From contig NC_045149.1 in NCBI RefSeq assembly GCF_008831285.2, positions 16,609,035-16,673,034 on the forward strand: 64,000 bases of DNA, in the 5' to 3' direction. Shown piece after piece: positions 51,139 to 62,040 of the stretch; position 1 is the stretch's first letter, and each line of letters begins with the position of its first letter. Under the pieces are notes generated by a model. It saw only the letters and a list, made by a program, of their open reading frames with translations, was not told the DNA's origin and made no database searches. The position numbers were made by a program, and so were the translations under genes. Origin of the DNA: Nymphaea colorata (lineage: Eukaryota; Streptophyta; Magnoliopsida; Nymphaeales; Nymphaeaceae).

Positions 51139-54100
51139 TCAATTAGTTGCTTCAGATGCTTGAATAAGATGGGCTCTTACGCTGCATTCCTGGGCCTGCT
51201 CATAAGAAATGCAATAATTAAGAACATCACTGCATATATGTGGAATGGATTTACGTGATGATGATCAGGCTAACCATAAAACTTACCTCCAGTGATGCCA
51301 CTGTGGATATAAGGCCCATAAGTTCATTTAAACTTGACCTCTCTTGGGATGTGATTTTTACAAGCTCAACGACAACTGATCCCATGAAACCTGTCTGCAC
51401 CCAGAAATACATGGATCAACTTAGAAAAAGGAAGAGAAAGAAAATATAATATCATTATTTGCACTATGATGATCGGCATGAAATTTAACTAAAAATTCTG
51501 GTTGATTCCATTGTCGACATTGAATAATCCTAAATCAGATCCCTGCCAGAAGTGAAGAATTTTGAGTTCTAATACTTGATGTCTAGTCCATGCATTGAAT
51601 ACGGTGAACTCGAAGTTATAACAGACATTATTTTTGCAGACAGAGAATCTTGGACACTAAAACCGTGGTGCTCTAGATGAAGAATTACCCGTGACAAGTT
51701 ATTTCCACTTCAAAGATATACCTCTGAGCTTTTATCCCAAGAGGGCTATCTATATGCAGGCTATATTCACAGTAAGTTCAACGAAATCTTTCTCATATGA
51801 AAAATGAATTTATAACTAAAAAAAGATAAGATTCATAGTTCATATACGGAGCAACGTTATGCCGCTAAAGGCAACAAATTTTCAGGCAAGCTTCACCTTT
51901 ATGCAGAATCTCGCAATTGCTGCTTCAATTTTTTCCATGATATCCATTGCAACGTACATAACGCGCAGAATTGAACCCACATTTCCCTGCAAAAATGAGA
52001 ATGGTTATCTCCAGAAACGATCAAACGGGCGTGCGCCGAATCTCCTTATTTGGTTTTAAGAAGGCAACAGAAAAGAAAGAAGGGTTTTGCTCTTGGATCA
52101 AGATGGCCGTATTCAGCAGTACATATATTTTTTTCTTTCCCTTCCACCAGCTAAGAAGCCACTTTCGAAGTAAGAGACCCAGTTGCGCTCCCCATACTTT
52201 AGGTGGCGTTTGATCGACGTAGGCAAAAATCCGTGGACAGAAATTCATTGATAAGATTCCATGGATGAAAATCCACAGACAAAAATATGTGGATAGATGT
52301 CTACAGAATAGAATTTAGAAACCACAGACAAAAAAATATAACCGTCGCTAGCAACATGTAGACAGTTTTTAAGTGCAACCTACATCACAACGACCTCCCA
52401 TCTGAGAAACAAATTTTGCTTCACCATTTCCATATTACAAGCAACAAAAACAGGACAAAAAGAAAATATCATCAGAAGATTGCACATATCATAATTCCCA
52501 GCAAGAAAAAAGTCATATTACGAGAAGAACATTGGAAAAGGCCATATTTGTCTCGTGGACAGTTAAAGAGATTTTGCATCACTCAGTCATGATAACCAAG
52601 TAAAATTTGAGAACAATGGAAAGGACTATGGTAATCAATTACTTCAGTTTATGGCCCAAAGAAATGTATTAACTAAAGTCGAAGATGGCTGAACCAGTAT
52701 CAAGAACCAACTGATATCACAATGCTACGCTCTACGAAATTCCCCCCCTGGCCGTTAAGCTCGATTTGATAATTAAGCAGATCAGGGGTCTGCCAAATCG
52801 TAACAAAGAGATACAAGGACAGCTTCATTTCGACGACGACAGAGACCATTAGCATGCGCTGAGGACGGTTGAATTAGACCAAACGATGGTGAAGATGTCA
52901 GATCTATTATAAGTATTATCTGAATTCATCTCTTGTTCGATCCGGCAATGGAAATCAGGGGGAGAAAAAGGGAATTGAAAATGTCAAGAAATGGAATTCT
53001 GGATCAATTTCATATGCAACAAACACGCTTTTAATACATCAAACGCCAGGGAACCTTACCTTAGCACCTCCAACAATGGGGACTCTTGCAACTATTGCCT
53101 CCAGAAGTCTTGATGTTCTCGCCACTGCCTCCATATTCTTCTTCTCCATCTTCTCCCACTCATGCAAGCACTTCATTTGAGAATCCAGAAGCCTGTCTAG
53201 CTTGATATCGTGCCTCAACCTGTGAGCTTCTATCTTCTTCTCCGTAATGGAGTTCCGCAGGCGAGAGATCAACAGCCATTGCATCCGAGTTTGGTTCTGC
53301 TAAAGAAAACAAGTAAATAACCCACTAAAAAGTTCATGCCTAATCTCTTGGGCATGGAAAACCATAATAGTGGTGGTTGTTTATGAATTCCAAGTGCATG
53401 AAAAACAAAAAGAAGATGAAAAAGAAGTTCTTCATGTGTAAACATGATAAGGATTTGGACTTAAGACCGTAAATACTAATCTAGAAACGAATAAGTACTC
53501 GATTCTATTTTGACCTGAAGACTCTTGGATTTGAAAAGTTGAGTGCAGTGTTCGATCCGAAATGCAAGCATCCATTTTCTGATATGAAGGATGATCACGT
53601 TTACGGGATTCAGATCCAAATCGTCCTTAAAGTTCGGATCTAAAGCACCCGTTGGATCTGACCGAACTGTTGCTATTAATTTGGGCTCGGTCATACTGTC
53701 TTAAGTAAACTTTCATCCAAAAGGTCCAGACTCGTTCTCTCTGAGAACTACATACTCAAATGCGGATCCGGTCAGCAGCAAACGCTAAAAATGAACAACA
53801 TGGTTGATTAATCAAAGTCGGAAATTATGATAGACTAATTATGTCTACGAGCCTTTGGTATGATATCTGCAGGAACTACGAAAGCAAATAACCTAGCGTG
53901 CGGAGCTATAGATTTCCGGTGGCCGTTTCCCGGCCGAACGTGTTTGCGGAAAATGTTACCTCCGAGGCCCTCGTTCTGGCGTGTATCGCCGCTTGTGCCT
54001 TTGCGTTCACGAATCTCCACTGAATCAACCTGGTCTGCAGCACACGCAGCTGCTGCATGGCATCCTCTTGGCCGGAAGGCGCCTTCCTCGGCCGGAAAAA

Positions 54101-54649
54101 ACTTAACACGCTGCTGATTTTTCTTGGCCTCGGTCTTTCCCCGCGGGAGCTCGCCGATTCCGATGACGGCGTCAACTGCACCGGTGGAATCATCCTCGGC
54201 GTATGCGGCGGCGTCGACCTCCCGGGAGACAGCGCCCAGGCGGAGACCGGGCAGGCGAGAGACTTCCCCTTGCCGTATCTCGGCATCTCCGTTGCAGGAG
54301 GCCTGCTGCTCGGGTGGATTCCGGCTGGCGACTCTCTTCCCGCTCGATGATAGAGGTACGAGGCCCGCAACGACGGCATACTGCCTAAGATCTTGCCGAA
54401 GGAAGTCACTTCTGGCTTCTTAGTGATGTCTTTGGAAGGTAACGGCGACGATGGAGGCTGAGTCTTTGGGCCCTGATTCTCTTCATTGTTTTTCCGTCGA
54501 CTTCGGGACAAGGACGTCGAGCGTTCTCTGGATTTCGGTGACGGAGGAGGGAGCTGATGGGAAATGAAAGGAGCTCTTCTTAGAGAACGTTGGAACTGGT
54601 GATCGGAATTTTCACAGTCTGCTGCAGAATTCCGGCGGGTGGCTTCCAT
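51139..54649 (-). CDS. QWRF7: QWRF motif-containing protein (AUGMIN8/EDE1 family)
   Basis: Five exons (54649-53960, 53296-53060, 51986-51897, 51394-51287, 51195-51139) join in frame to 393 residues; Arabidopsis QWRF7 is, from memory, 394. The family (DUF566; AUG8, EDE1, SCO3) binds microtubules, AUG8 and EDE1 as augmin subunits. The first 200 residues are Ser/Pro/Arg-rich and disordered, as usual. The signature LIQWRFVNAKA lies at about 208-218 (QWRF 210-213), then WLLISRLRNSITEKKIEAHR, the helical C-terminal region, and AQECSVRAHLIQ at the end. I chose the ATG at 54649 (GCCATGG context, family-like MEATRR). An in-frame ATG at 54757 would add 36 residues and cannot be excluded, since the TATA-like site is upstream of both. 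The last acceptor is a NAGNAG (gagcag), so a one-residue variant is possible. Confidence 0.92.
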
Positions 54650-54855
54650 GGCATTTGTTTCTCGGCAAGTATTCGCCAGTTGGTTCGGACGATTCCCTCG
54701 TTTAAGTAACAATAGCTTGACCGTGAACCCATAAATGCGTCTTATAGTTGCTCCCATTCACAAAAGTGCCACGCTTATTCTTCCGATGCGGATCGTCCAC
54801 GGCCGTAAATTTTATTAATTGTAAAATTGAATTACCAAATCCAAATAACTCCCAA

Positions 54856-54862
54856 CTATATA
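54856..54862 (-). promoter_or_regulatory. putative TATA box of QWRF7
   Basis: The minus strand reads cttatatagttggg, giving TATATAG about 100 bases upstream of the first possible ATG and 207 upstream of the chosen one. Confidence 0.35.
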
Positions 54863-57324
54863 AGCTGAAAGCGGATCTGAATATATATTGAGACACTAAT
54901 CCAATTTCCAATACTTTTTCTTTTCTCACCAAACTGAAACTATATCTGATTAAGGTGGAAGTATATTATTCAATCTTGTTTTATAAAGACATTGATTTCT
55001 GAGAATAGAACTAATCCTTTGCTGTTATAATATTTTAAGACCAATTTTTTTTAGCTGAAAATTATTTTAGCAAATTGAACATACAAATATGTATATGAAT
55101 ACCAATTGGACAACAAAGGAGCTTTAATTCAAGTAAAGCTGATTCTTTTGTTCAAAATTGGATAAAAGGATACGTTTAAACTTGAAAAACGATCTATTTA
55201 ATATTTTTTTTTCAAATCAATCTCGAGTTCACATTTATAAACTTAGTCTGTAAAAGAAATACTTTGTAAATTTACTATAACATTTGTCTTCCCATATTAA
55301 AATTCGTTCCACTCTGCTGTTGCATCACCAGCAACTTCTCTAGTCTTCCCTGGGGAAAAGGGCGTTTCCGTGGTTCAACGAACCCTTGGGGGGCAAATTC
55401 ATTTACTCAGTTTCCGGCCGGCACGACCTCCTCGACTTTGTTGCTCCCAGACATGCTTGCCACATCCCTTCGTCAACTGCCCTCTTCAATCTCATCACAC
55501 TTTAATTCCATTGACATTTTTAAGACCAAAAGTAGGCAGGAAAGCTAAAAACCCGCTTCTTCTGTTTTTCTTCTCTCCCGTGCATAATTAATATTGATTT
55601 TCTTTTTTTACTTTAGCATTCAATTAAAGTATCTTAGTTAATATACAGATTGATTTTTTTTTTAAAGTTTACTTAAGAGAAACCACGTTAGATATAAAAC
55701 CATCATGACTATATTCTTATGTCTCTAAGATTCGATTCTTACTTGCTTTGAAGCTTTCATGTACTTACTTACATATATTTTTAAACTCAGTTGTCGCATT
55801 TGCCGCAGTAAAAAAGAATAACACATCGGAACGTGACACAATAATTATGAAATTTGAATACCAATATTCGTCTTCTTGAATATAAGCCACCTTGCCGTTG
55901 GTTGCACAAATAATGCGTTTAGCTAAGTGATTTTCGAAATTCGTGAGCGTAAGATGTTGGGAATCAAATTTAAAAAGTTTTCGAAATGGGATTTTCCAAA
56001 ATCCCAACAACAACAACAGCGAAAAACCACATCATGTTCTATGTAATTTTAATACTGATGAAAAGGAAGGCAGCTTTTTCCTTAGAAAGGTGATGCAAGA
56101 AGTTATGGAGCATCAAATCGAGCACGTCCAATCCACCAGTGCGAGTCAAATCCGAAACATGAAGAACGATAAGTTTCCGGGGAGACATGCATTCCTTAGA
56201 AAAACTGGATACACTTTTCACTATTTTCTCAACGACTTAAGCCGGCTTTTACTTCCTTGGCCAAGGCTGAACGCAACTTTTCCTGTTCTTGCGAAGACTT
56301 CATGCTAATTGCGATTTCTACCAACATTTTCCTTTTAAAAAACAAGCGTTTATGTTGGTAAGAATACAAGGAATATTTCATCATACCTTGCCAAAGTACT
56401 TACCCTCTTCCTACAAACACACATCCCCTCAAGTTAGGAAGACTGTTTTTTTTGTCTTAAATGTCAATTCTACAATGCTTTTTTAACTTATATATTCAGA
56501 TTTTTTTGCAACACAATAAGTTAACATCCCAAAAATTAGAAACCTGCCTACCAACCTCACCCCGTTTGTTCTGTCAACTCAGAAAAAAAAAAAAAACAAA
56601 CACTTTATGTGTTAGAAATATAGAGAGGAGAGCATCTTTTTATCTCTGGTATGAAAAACACATTGAACTTTGGGTTTCTACGTGTAGTCATGCAAGTTTC
56701 GTACTTATTTCTACGAAAATGGAAGGTTGAGATCTTAGATTGCCGTGGCAAAGTGATTTTACGAGCAACAATTCGTCTGATTTTCTAACTTTGGATGATC
56801 TTTACGTTATTAATCAGCCATGATGCTTAGATCTAGAGGTGTATGCTGTTTGGGTTTACGTTGGATCCAGCTTTTTAACGAATTGGACGTCATCAGATTC
56901 CATGCATGTAGTGAAATTTAAATTCAGGCTCGACTTCGTACTTCGTTTTTTGAAACCAAATTCAGATATGACTATCACGCAATGATACAATTAGGATGCA
57001 TATTTGTCAGTTCCTAATCTCATATGAACTATAACTTCAAATTCAATTATGAAATAAATTACTAAATAATAATTTGACTAGTAATCAAATATAAATTTCT
57101 TTGCTAGATTTGAATAAATGGTTCAAAATTAAATTCACAATCACTATATATGACTTGCATAAGAGGCTGGAGATTCACCTGAAGATCATGTGACCATAGC
57201 GTGTCGTGTACATTTAGTATTGACTCTGCCTGACATTGTTTCTGTGATTAATATATTGAACCAAACGAGTTTTAAGATTTTTGAAACCAAGGCATGTAAG
57301 AGCTGCAAGCCGGCGATATTCTAA
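54863..57324. other. spacer, no gene recognised
   Basis: AT-rich with scattered short open frames, such as 55943-56308 plus. That frame has no motif and ends at random. Confidence 0.5.
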
Positions 57325-57474
57325 CTCGAGAGAAAGATTCAGGTTGGCATCCAAATCGCTGATATTCTCACAAAAGCAATATTAGAAAATGATGGATTCA
57401 AAACATTGGCGTCTAAACCAATCTTCACATGCAACACCTTAAAAGAGAGCTGTGTCAAACATGGAAGCGGTTGA
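57325..57474 (+). mobile_element. Ty1/copia polyprotein tail fragment
   Basis: A plus-strand frame of 50 codons reads ERKIQVGIQIADILTKAI and then a variant of the Leu/Ser-rich copia C-terminus, ending KHGSG-stop. QIADILTKAI is the conserved end of the copia RNase H/C-terminal region. The following 130 bases (TATATAAAAGG near 57567, then a CT-rich stretch) look like part of an LTR. No reverse transcriptase or integrase remains upstream, so only a decayed end survives. Confidence 0.5.
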
Positions 57475-57771
57475 TTAGCATATAGACAAGAGTGAATCTT
57501 GTCAAGAGAAAAGTAAATTTATTGTATGAAGTATAAATATGTAATGTACTACGTAACCCAAACATATATAAAAGGGATTGAATGCAAAATCTCGTCACAG
57601 ATTTTCTTTCTTCAAATTTCACTTTCTTTTTTAGTTTTCATGAAAGTTTGATTTTCATAAGCAGCATTTGTAAGATATGCAACACTTAGTTAACTAATGT
57701 TCCACTCCCCACCTAAAACTCAAAGCAGGACTGGATTGAGAAACAAGAGGAAGAAAAACCTTAGCAGCCAC
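57475..57771. other. possible LTR remnant and 3' flank
   Basis: It contains a TATA-like atatataaaag downstream of the copia tail. The part next to 57772 is probably 3' UTR of the next gene on the minus strand. Confidence 0.35.
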
Positions 57772-58830
57772 CTAGCACGTCTGCGTAACACTGAAGTGGC
57801 CTCCTCCAGGCAATTGGATGCAGGAAGGTAGGCAACACCCATCGAGGCCCTTGTGGTTATCTGTGGGACCCGATGGATCTACCGGCTCCGGTACCGCCGG
57901 CGAGAAGGCTCGGCACCAGCCAGTTATCGGCTCATTGCCTGCTGGGCTCGAAGGAGCCGCTTCCCGGCTCCTGTTTGTGGGACCCACCTGGTCAATGTCG
58001 ACGAACCGGGCATCATATCGCCTGCGCCTGAATGGAGGCGAGACTGGTAGCGACTCAGTGAGGCTGCCGGAAGGAGTCGTAAGGCCGTCTAGTCCTATGC
58101 CGGAAGCCAGCTTCGGGCTCGAAGACGGGGCCACTGGACCACGGGGCGGCCTTGCCCCAAGGACGTCCTGGGGTTTGTATCCGTCGAGGCAATCCTTTTG
58201 GACGTCGTCGCTCCGAGCCGTTTCGTCTCGTCTCGGAGACCCGCCGTCAGAAAGTTTCTCCGTCACGTTGCTCCCTTCTCGGGGAAGGAAATCTCGGGAT
58301 GGAGAAGCGAAAGCTGGTTCCTGTCCAGTCGGCGTATCGTTTTCAAGAACATAATCCTCCTTGCCGGAACATTTCGCTAGTTGGCTTGCAGCTTCACTTC
58401 CCTTCTGGTCCCTGAAAATCGGTGCGGGAGATGGGGAGGGTTCGTCGAGGCGGGCGGTGGGTCTCCCCAGGAGACGGTCGGCGTAGAAGATGGCGAGGAG
58501 GCAGAGAACGGCGGGGAGATGGGTGAAGGAGGAAGAGGCATAGTACGCGGCAGAAAGGAGGAAGCAGCGTTGAAGGGCGTCGAATTCCTCGTGGGTGATG
58601 ACGCAGGTGGTGGCGGTGGCGACGGCGAACGAGACGACGGCTACCGCGGCCATCTTGGCTAGGGTTAGCCCGTCCGGGTGATGCGAGATATAGGCCGAGC
58701 AACGCCTGAGGATTCTGCTCGCCATTGAAAGGCTGAGCTCGCGGACGATCGAAAGGGCCTCCTTCTCTCTTTCCTTGCACCCAAAACGAAAAAACAAGAA
58801 CCGGAAGCGGGACGGATGCGTGGCAACCAT
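57772..58830 (-). CDS. unrecognised two-pass membrane protein
   Basis: A single open frame of 352 codons. I do not recognise the family. Two hydrophobic segments lie near the N-terminus, at about 58-78 (AAVAVVSFAVATATTCVI) and 92-116 (SAAYYASSSFTHLPAVLCLL). The rest is hydrophilic, Pro/Ser/Gly-rich and probably disordered, with a basic patch FRRRRYDARFVDIDQ about 70 residues before the end. ATG 58830 opens the frame; the internal ATG at 58725 (MASRILRRCSAY) in a purine-rich context gives 317 residues and is equally plausible. GC content is well above the surroundings, which supports real coding sequence. The antisense open frames are shadows of this composition. It lies 433 bases downstream of another unrecognised membrane protein on the same strand. 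Confidence 0.65.
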   Translation of the reverse strand: MVATHPSRFRFLFFRFGCKEREKEALSIVRELSLSMASRILRRCSAYISHHPDGLTLAKMAAVAVVSFAVATATTCVITHEEFDALQRCFLLSAAYYASSSFTHLPAVLCLLAIFYADRLLGRPTARLDEPSPSPAPIFRDQKGSEAASQLAKCSGKEDYVLENDTPTGQEPAFASPSRDFLPREGSNVTEKLSDGGSPRRDETARSDDVQKDCLDGYKPQDVLGARPPRGPVAPSSSPKLASGIGLDGLTTPSGSLTESLPVSPPFRRRRYDARFVDIDQVGPTNRSREAAPSSPAGNEPITGWCRAFSPAVPEPVDPSGPTDNHKGLDGCCLPSCIQLPGGGHFSVTQTC

Positions 58831-59263
58831 GTCACCCTAAGAAGAGCGAGACAGGAAAACGTGAGCAGCAGGATCGAACCTGACTGCCAACAATGGAAAG
58901 AATGAAATGCATTTGGAAGATTGACATTTTGGAAAAGGAAAAATGAAAAATCATCATTGTATTCTCGAGGAAATATGAAATATCTTTGTGACATTTAGAG
59001 GTCTCGGATCCACTCCATACAATTCACCGCATCCAGTACATGATCCAAATATCAAGAAGTCTTTCCTTTCGAACTTTTCTCATTTTTCTTCTGCTTGTGT
59101 GGATGATCACAGAGACTGCCTTAGAAGGAACCACATTGCCATTAACCATAAGGAGAAGATGAAGAAAGACAAATCTAATACTTCCACCGGATTCATAGAT
59201 GGCAAAAACCAGAGAGAGAGAGAGAGAGAAGGAAATGGCCATATATCTGGGGTGTTGCTCTCA
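58831..59263. other. intergenic region between the two membrane-protein genes
   Basis: Should contain the promoter of the downstream gene and the 3' UTR of the upstream one. A (GA)n tract lies at about 59210-59228. Confidence 0.5.
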
Positions 59264-60631
59264 TCATCTGGGCAGCACCGGCGGGCCCACCCAGGAAGGC
59301 ACACTCATCTCATCATCGTCGTCGCCGTTGCCGTCGTCATCGCCGTCGCCGTTTCCGTTGTCATCGCCGTCGCCGGCTGCCGCTGACACCGTAGGTGCAT
59401 CCACATCTTCGGCGCCGCCGAGCCCTGGCTCGTCTCCGCCCGCGTCAGGAACGCTCAGTAGGAACCGGAAACTGATCGACCCGCTCCAATCGGTGTTGGA
59501 GGTTGCGGATCGGCTGCTCTCTTCACCGCTAGCCGGCTCCTGTGCAGCCGGGTCAGCACTTGGGGGACAAAGCGTGATTGGATCCGTGCTGAGGTTCTGA
59601 TCGCCAGAATGCAAGTACGTATCATGGATCGGGTCAACACTCGGAGAGCAGGGTCTCATTGGATCCAGGAAGGGTGTCTGATCCATATCCACGGTTCGAT
59701 CGCCGGAATGAAAGTATGGATCGTGGATCGGGTCGTAATCCTGACAGGGGAACGACCCTTGCAGGAGCTCTCCTTCATAACAAAGTTCGGGTTGGATCGG
59801 ATCCGTAGCTGTTGGACATCCTGTAGTTGGGCCGCCGTCTGGTTCCCCGCACCCATGGTCAGAGCTCGAGGCGCTCGACCCGCATGGAGATGGATACGGG
59901 GATCGGTCCTCGTAATACCGGCGACGGAGAACCAAACGGTGCTCTGGGCTCTCGTCTGAAGACAGCGCCTCACATCCATGGCTTGTTGGCACCACTGAAT
60001 CCCGGTCGCCGGCCGGTGCCCGGCTACGTCTCCCGAATAAGTTTCTGTCCTCGTCTCGCCTGGGTGCGACCCCCATTCTTGATGATGCATTCACGGGTTG
60101 TCGATTTGCTGTTGATGGCCATGGTATGCACAAGGCGGCGCAGGCGGCGTCTGTGGCGGTGGTGGATGAGCCAGAACCGGTTAAGGGAAGAGGTCCAGGG
60201 TGCTGAGAAGGTTCGGACGTCCACGTCCGTATCCAGTCGAACACCAGCCAGAGAACTAGAATCAGGAAGAGGAAGACGGCGATGCAGATGAGTAGGATGA
60301 CTACTCTGACAAAAGCAGGGGGGAAGCCTTTGGTCGGAGTACGACTATGGGTGGTGGATTTCGACGGAATTTTGACCGCCACGGTGCGCTTAGAGGAGTA
60401 GACATGGCGGTCGTTATGATGGCGGTATGGTTGGTAGTTGTTCTTGGCGGCGCCGATAAGGAAAGAGAAGAAGGTGACGATAAGAACGCAAAGGAAGAAG
60501 ATGGTGGCAATCTTGAGGCCATTACGGCCGGAGGGAACTGTGAAGAAGCGCCGGGCTCTGCTGGCCAACGAACGGTTGTCTGTGGGTGCCGGTTCCAACT
60601 TCAACATGGCTTCTTTCTTTTCTTGCTTCAT
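59264..60631 (-). CDS. unrecognised two-pass membrane protein with acidic tail
   Basis: A single open frame of 455 codons from ATG 60631 (MKQEKKEAMLKLEPAP); the frame is open 96 bases further upstream but without an ATG. Two strong membrane spans lie at about 41-62 (ATIFFLCVLIVTFFSFLIG) and 107-134 (VVILLICIAVFLFLILVLWL), separated by a basic loop. The long C-terminal part has LVLRRRYYEDRSPYP (234-248) and two copies of a roughly 33-residue unit with DPIHDPYFHSGD and DPIHDTYLHSGD (from 300 and 333). A Gly/Asp/Asn run (about 420-441) precedes the end. I do not recognise the family. High GC, long open length and regular internal repeats support a real gene. A three-codon upstream ORF overlaps the start. 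Confidence 0.68.
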   Translation of the reverse strand: MKQEKKEAMLKLEPAPTDNRSLASRARRFFTVPSGRNGLKIATIFFLCVLIVTFFSFLIGAAKNNYQPYRHHNDRHVYSSKRTVAVKIPSKSTTHSRTPTKGFPPAFVRVVILLICIAVFLFLILVLWLVFDWIRTWTSEPSQHPGPLPLTGSGSSTTATDAACAALCIPWPSTANRQPVNASSRMGVAPRRDEDRNLFGRRSRAPAGDRDSVVPTSHGCEALSSDESPEHRLVLRRRYYEDRSPYPSPCGSSASSSDHGCGEPDGGPTTGCPTATDPIQPELCYEGELLQGSFPCQDYDPIHDPYFHSGDRTVDMDQTPFLDPMRPCSPSVDPIHDTYLHSGDQNLSTDPITLCPPSADPAAQEPASGEESSRSATSNTDWSGSISFRFLLSVPDAGGDEPGLGGAEDVDAPTVSAAAGDGDDNGNGDGDDDGNGDDDDEMSVPSWVGPPVLPR

Positions 60632-61329
60632 GATTTCATGCAAGAAAGAGGGCGGGAAAGGAGAGACAGAGAGTGACGGCAGATCAAAAGCAGAAGGAGG
60701 CAGCCGGTAAGGATTAAAAGCCACCAAGAAAGCTCGACTTCAGAATCTATAGATTTGAGCTAAGCGTATTCACAATCTCTACGTTCTTTTCAAAGGGGTC
60801 GTAATTAATTTATTTTTCTAGAAAAATATAATGATCTTTTGTGCACAGTGGGTACGCGGGATCAAGAATCGTCAATACGTTACTGCGAAGTCAATCCAGG
60901 ACCATGTCATCGAATTTACTAAAGAAAATATGATTTAGATAGTAATCGGATTCAGATTCGATATGGAGTTTAGTGGTTGAAATCTGGAGTCGATTTTGAA
61001 ATGGGAGCAGATTATATGGAAACGCGGTTTCTTAAGCCTGCTCGATCGGAGAATTTTCAAGTTCACATCTGAATTCCGACTCCAAGGATTACTTGAGGTT
61101 CGATGAGGACATGCACTGGATCCAAACCGTTTAAGCACTGCCTATGTCAATAATACTTGTAGGACAAACATCCATCATGTTGCGAGCATACGACTTTCAT
61201 AGACATTACAGTTGTTTTTCTGCAATTCGATAGAGAGGAACGAGCTGGTCAATTTCTATGCATGTGACTTGATCAACGCGACGCGAGACTCATTCATTGA
61301 AAGCTTCACATGCACTCTTCTCTATTACC
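60632..61329. other. 5' flank of the membrane-protein gene and spacer
   Basis: Leader and promoter should lie in the first few hundred bases. No further gene was seen. Confidence 0.45.
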
Positions 61330-61504
61330 TAGCAAACTGTCTTGTCTAAAAGCCTGAGCATCATAGGCCTTGCTCTACCCGTCCGGCCCTCGCTCGACAC
61401 CCGTAACATAGGTTCAAACTCAGTTCGACCATTTAAACCCGAGTCGGCCCAAGCTTTTCATGCCCAACCGGGTTGGTTCGATAAACTATCGAGCCGGCCC
61501 AGCG

Positions 61505-61545
<41 letters not shown>

Positions 61546-61778
61546 GTTCCAGTATCAGATACCTACAAACGGCCCAGCTTTATGTCATGCATTGGTGTTA
61601 CCGGATAAGAAGTCGGACCCTCACCAACCGGGCACCCGAAACATAGGTTTGGGCCCACCCAATCATTCAAACTCGAGCCCGGCCAAGGCTCGGCCGATTA
61701 AATTAAAAAATATATTTTTATATATATATATATATATAAAATAATATATAAATATAATTAATCGTAATAAAATATTAT

Positions 61779-61812
<34 letters not shown>

Positions 61813-62040
61813 AATATTAAAAAATATCAAGCCCACTGGGCTTATGGGGTCCAACCAAGCTCAGTCTGAACAAATTTTAAAAAATAAAATATAAATGTAT
61901 TAATAATAAAAGTTAATAAAATAAATATTTAAAGAAATATCGAGTCCTGCCCAGTGCCCTCGATACCCATTGTACCAGGTACCTACTGGTGACGGCGGAC
62001 GGCCCAGCCCGATGCCCAGCATTAGTGTTGTTTGGATCGG
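61330..62040. repeat. degenerate GC/AT mosaic repeat with poly-T and TA tracts
   Basis: GC-rich segments containing ggcccagc, gagtcggcccaagc and gaaacataggt alternate with A/T-only cores. A segment with gtatcagatacctac, ggcccagc and gcattggtgtt (about 61552-61600) recurs as gtaccaggtacctac, ggcccagc and gcattagtgtt (about 61972-62031). The block includes a 39-base T run (61506-61544) and (TA)n tracts (61722-61738, 61782-61808). It belongs to the type seen at 43.7 kb. Confidence 0.6.

Noticed and set aside
58394-58780. 128-codon and neighbouring open frames overlapping the 352-codon gene
   Set aside because: High GC leaves several frames open; only the 352-codon frame has coherent membrane spans and length.
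59199-59600. Plus-strand 133-codon frame antisense to the 455-codon gene
   Set aside because: It is Ser/Pro low complexity, the complement of the Asp/Gly/Asn tail, with no motif.
60595-60727. Longer 487-codon version of the second membrane protein starting at 60727
   Set aside because: The codon there is TTG; the first ATG in frame is at 60631.
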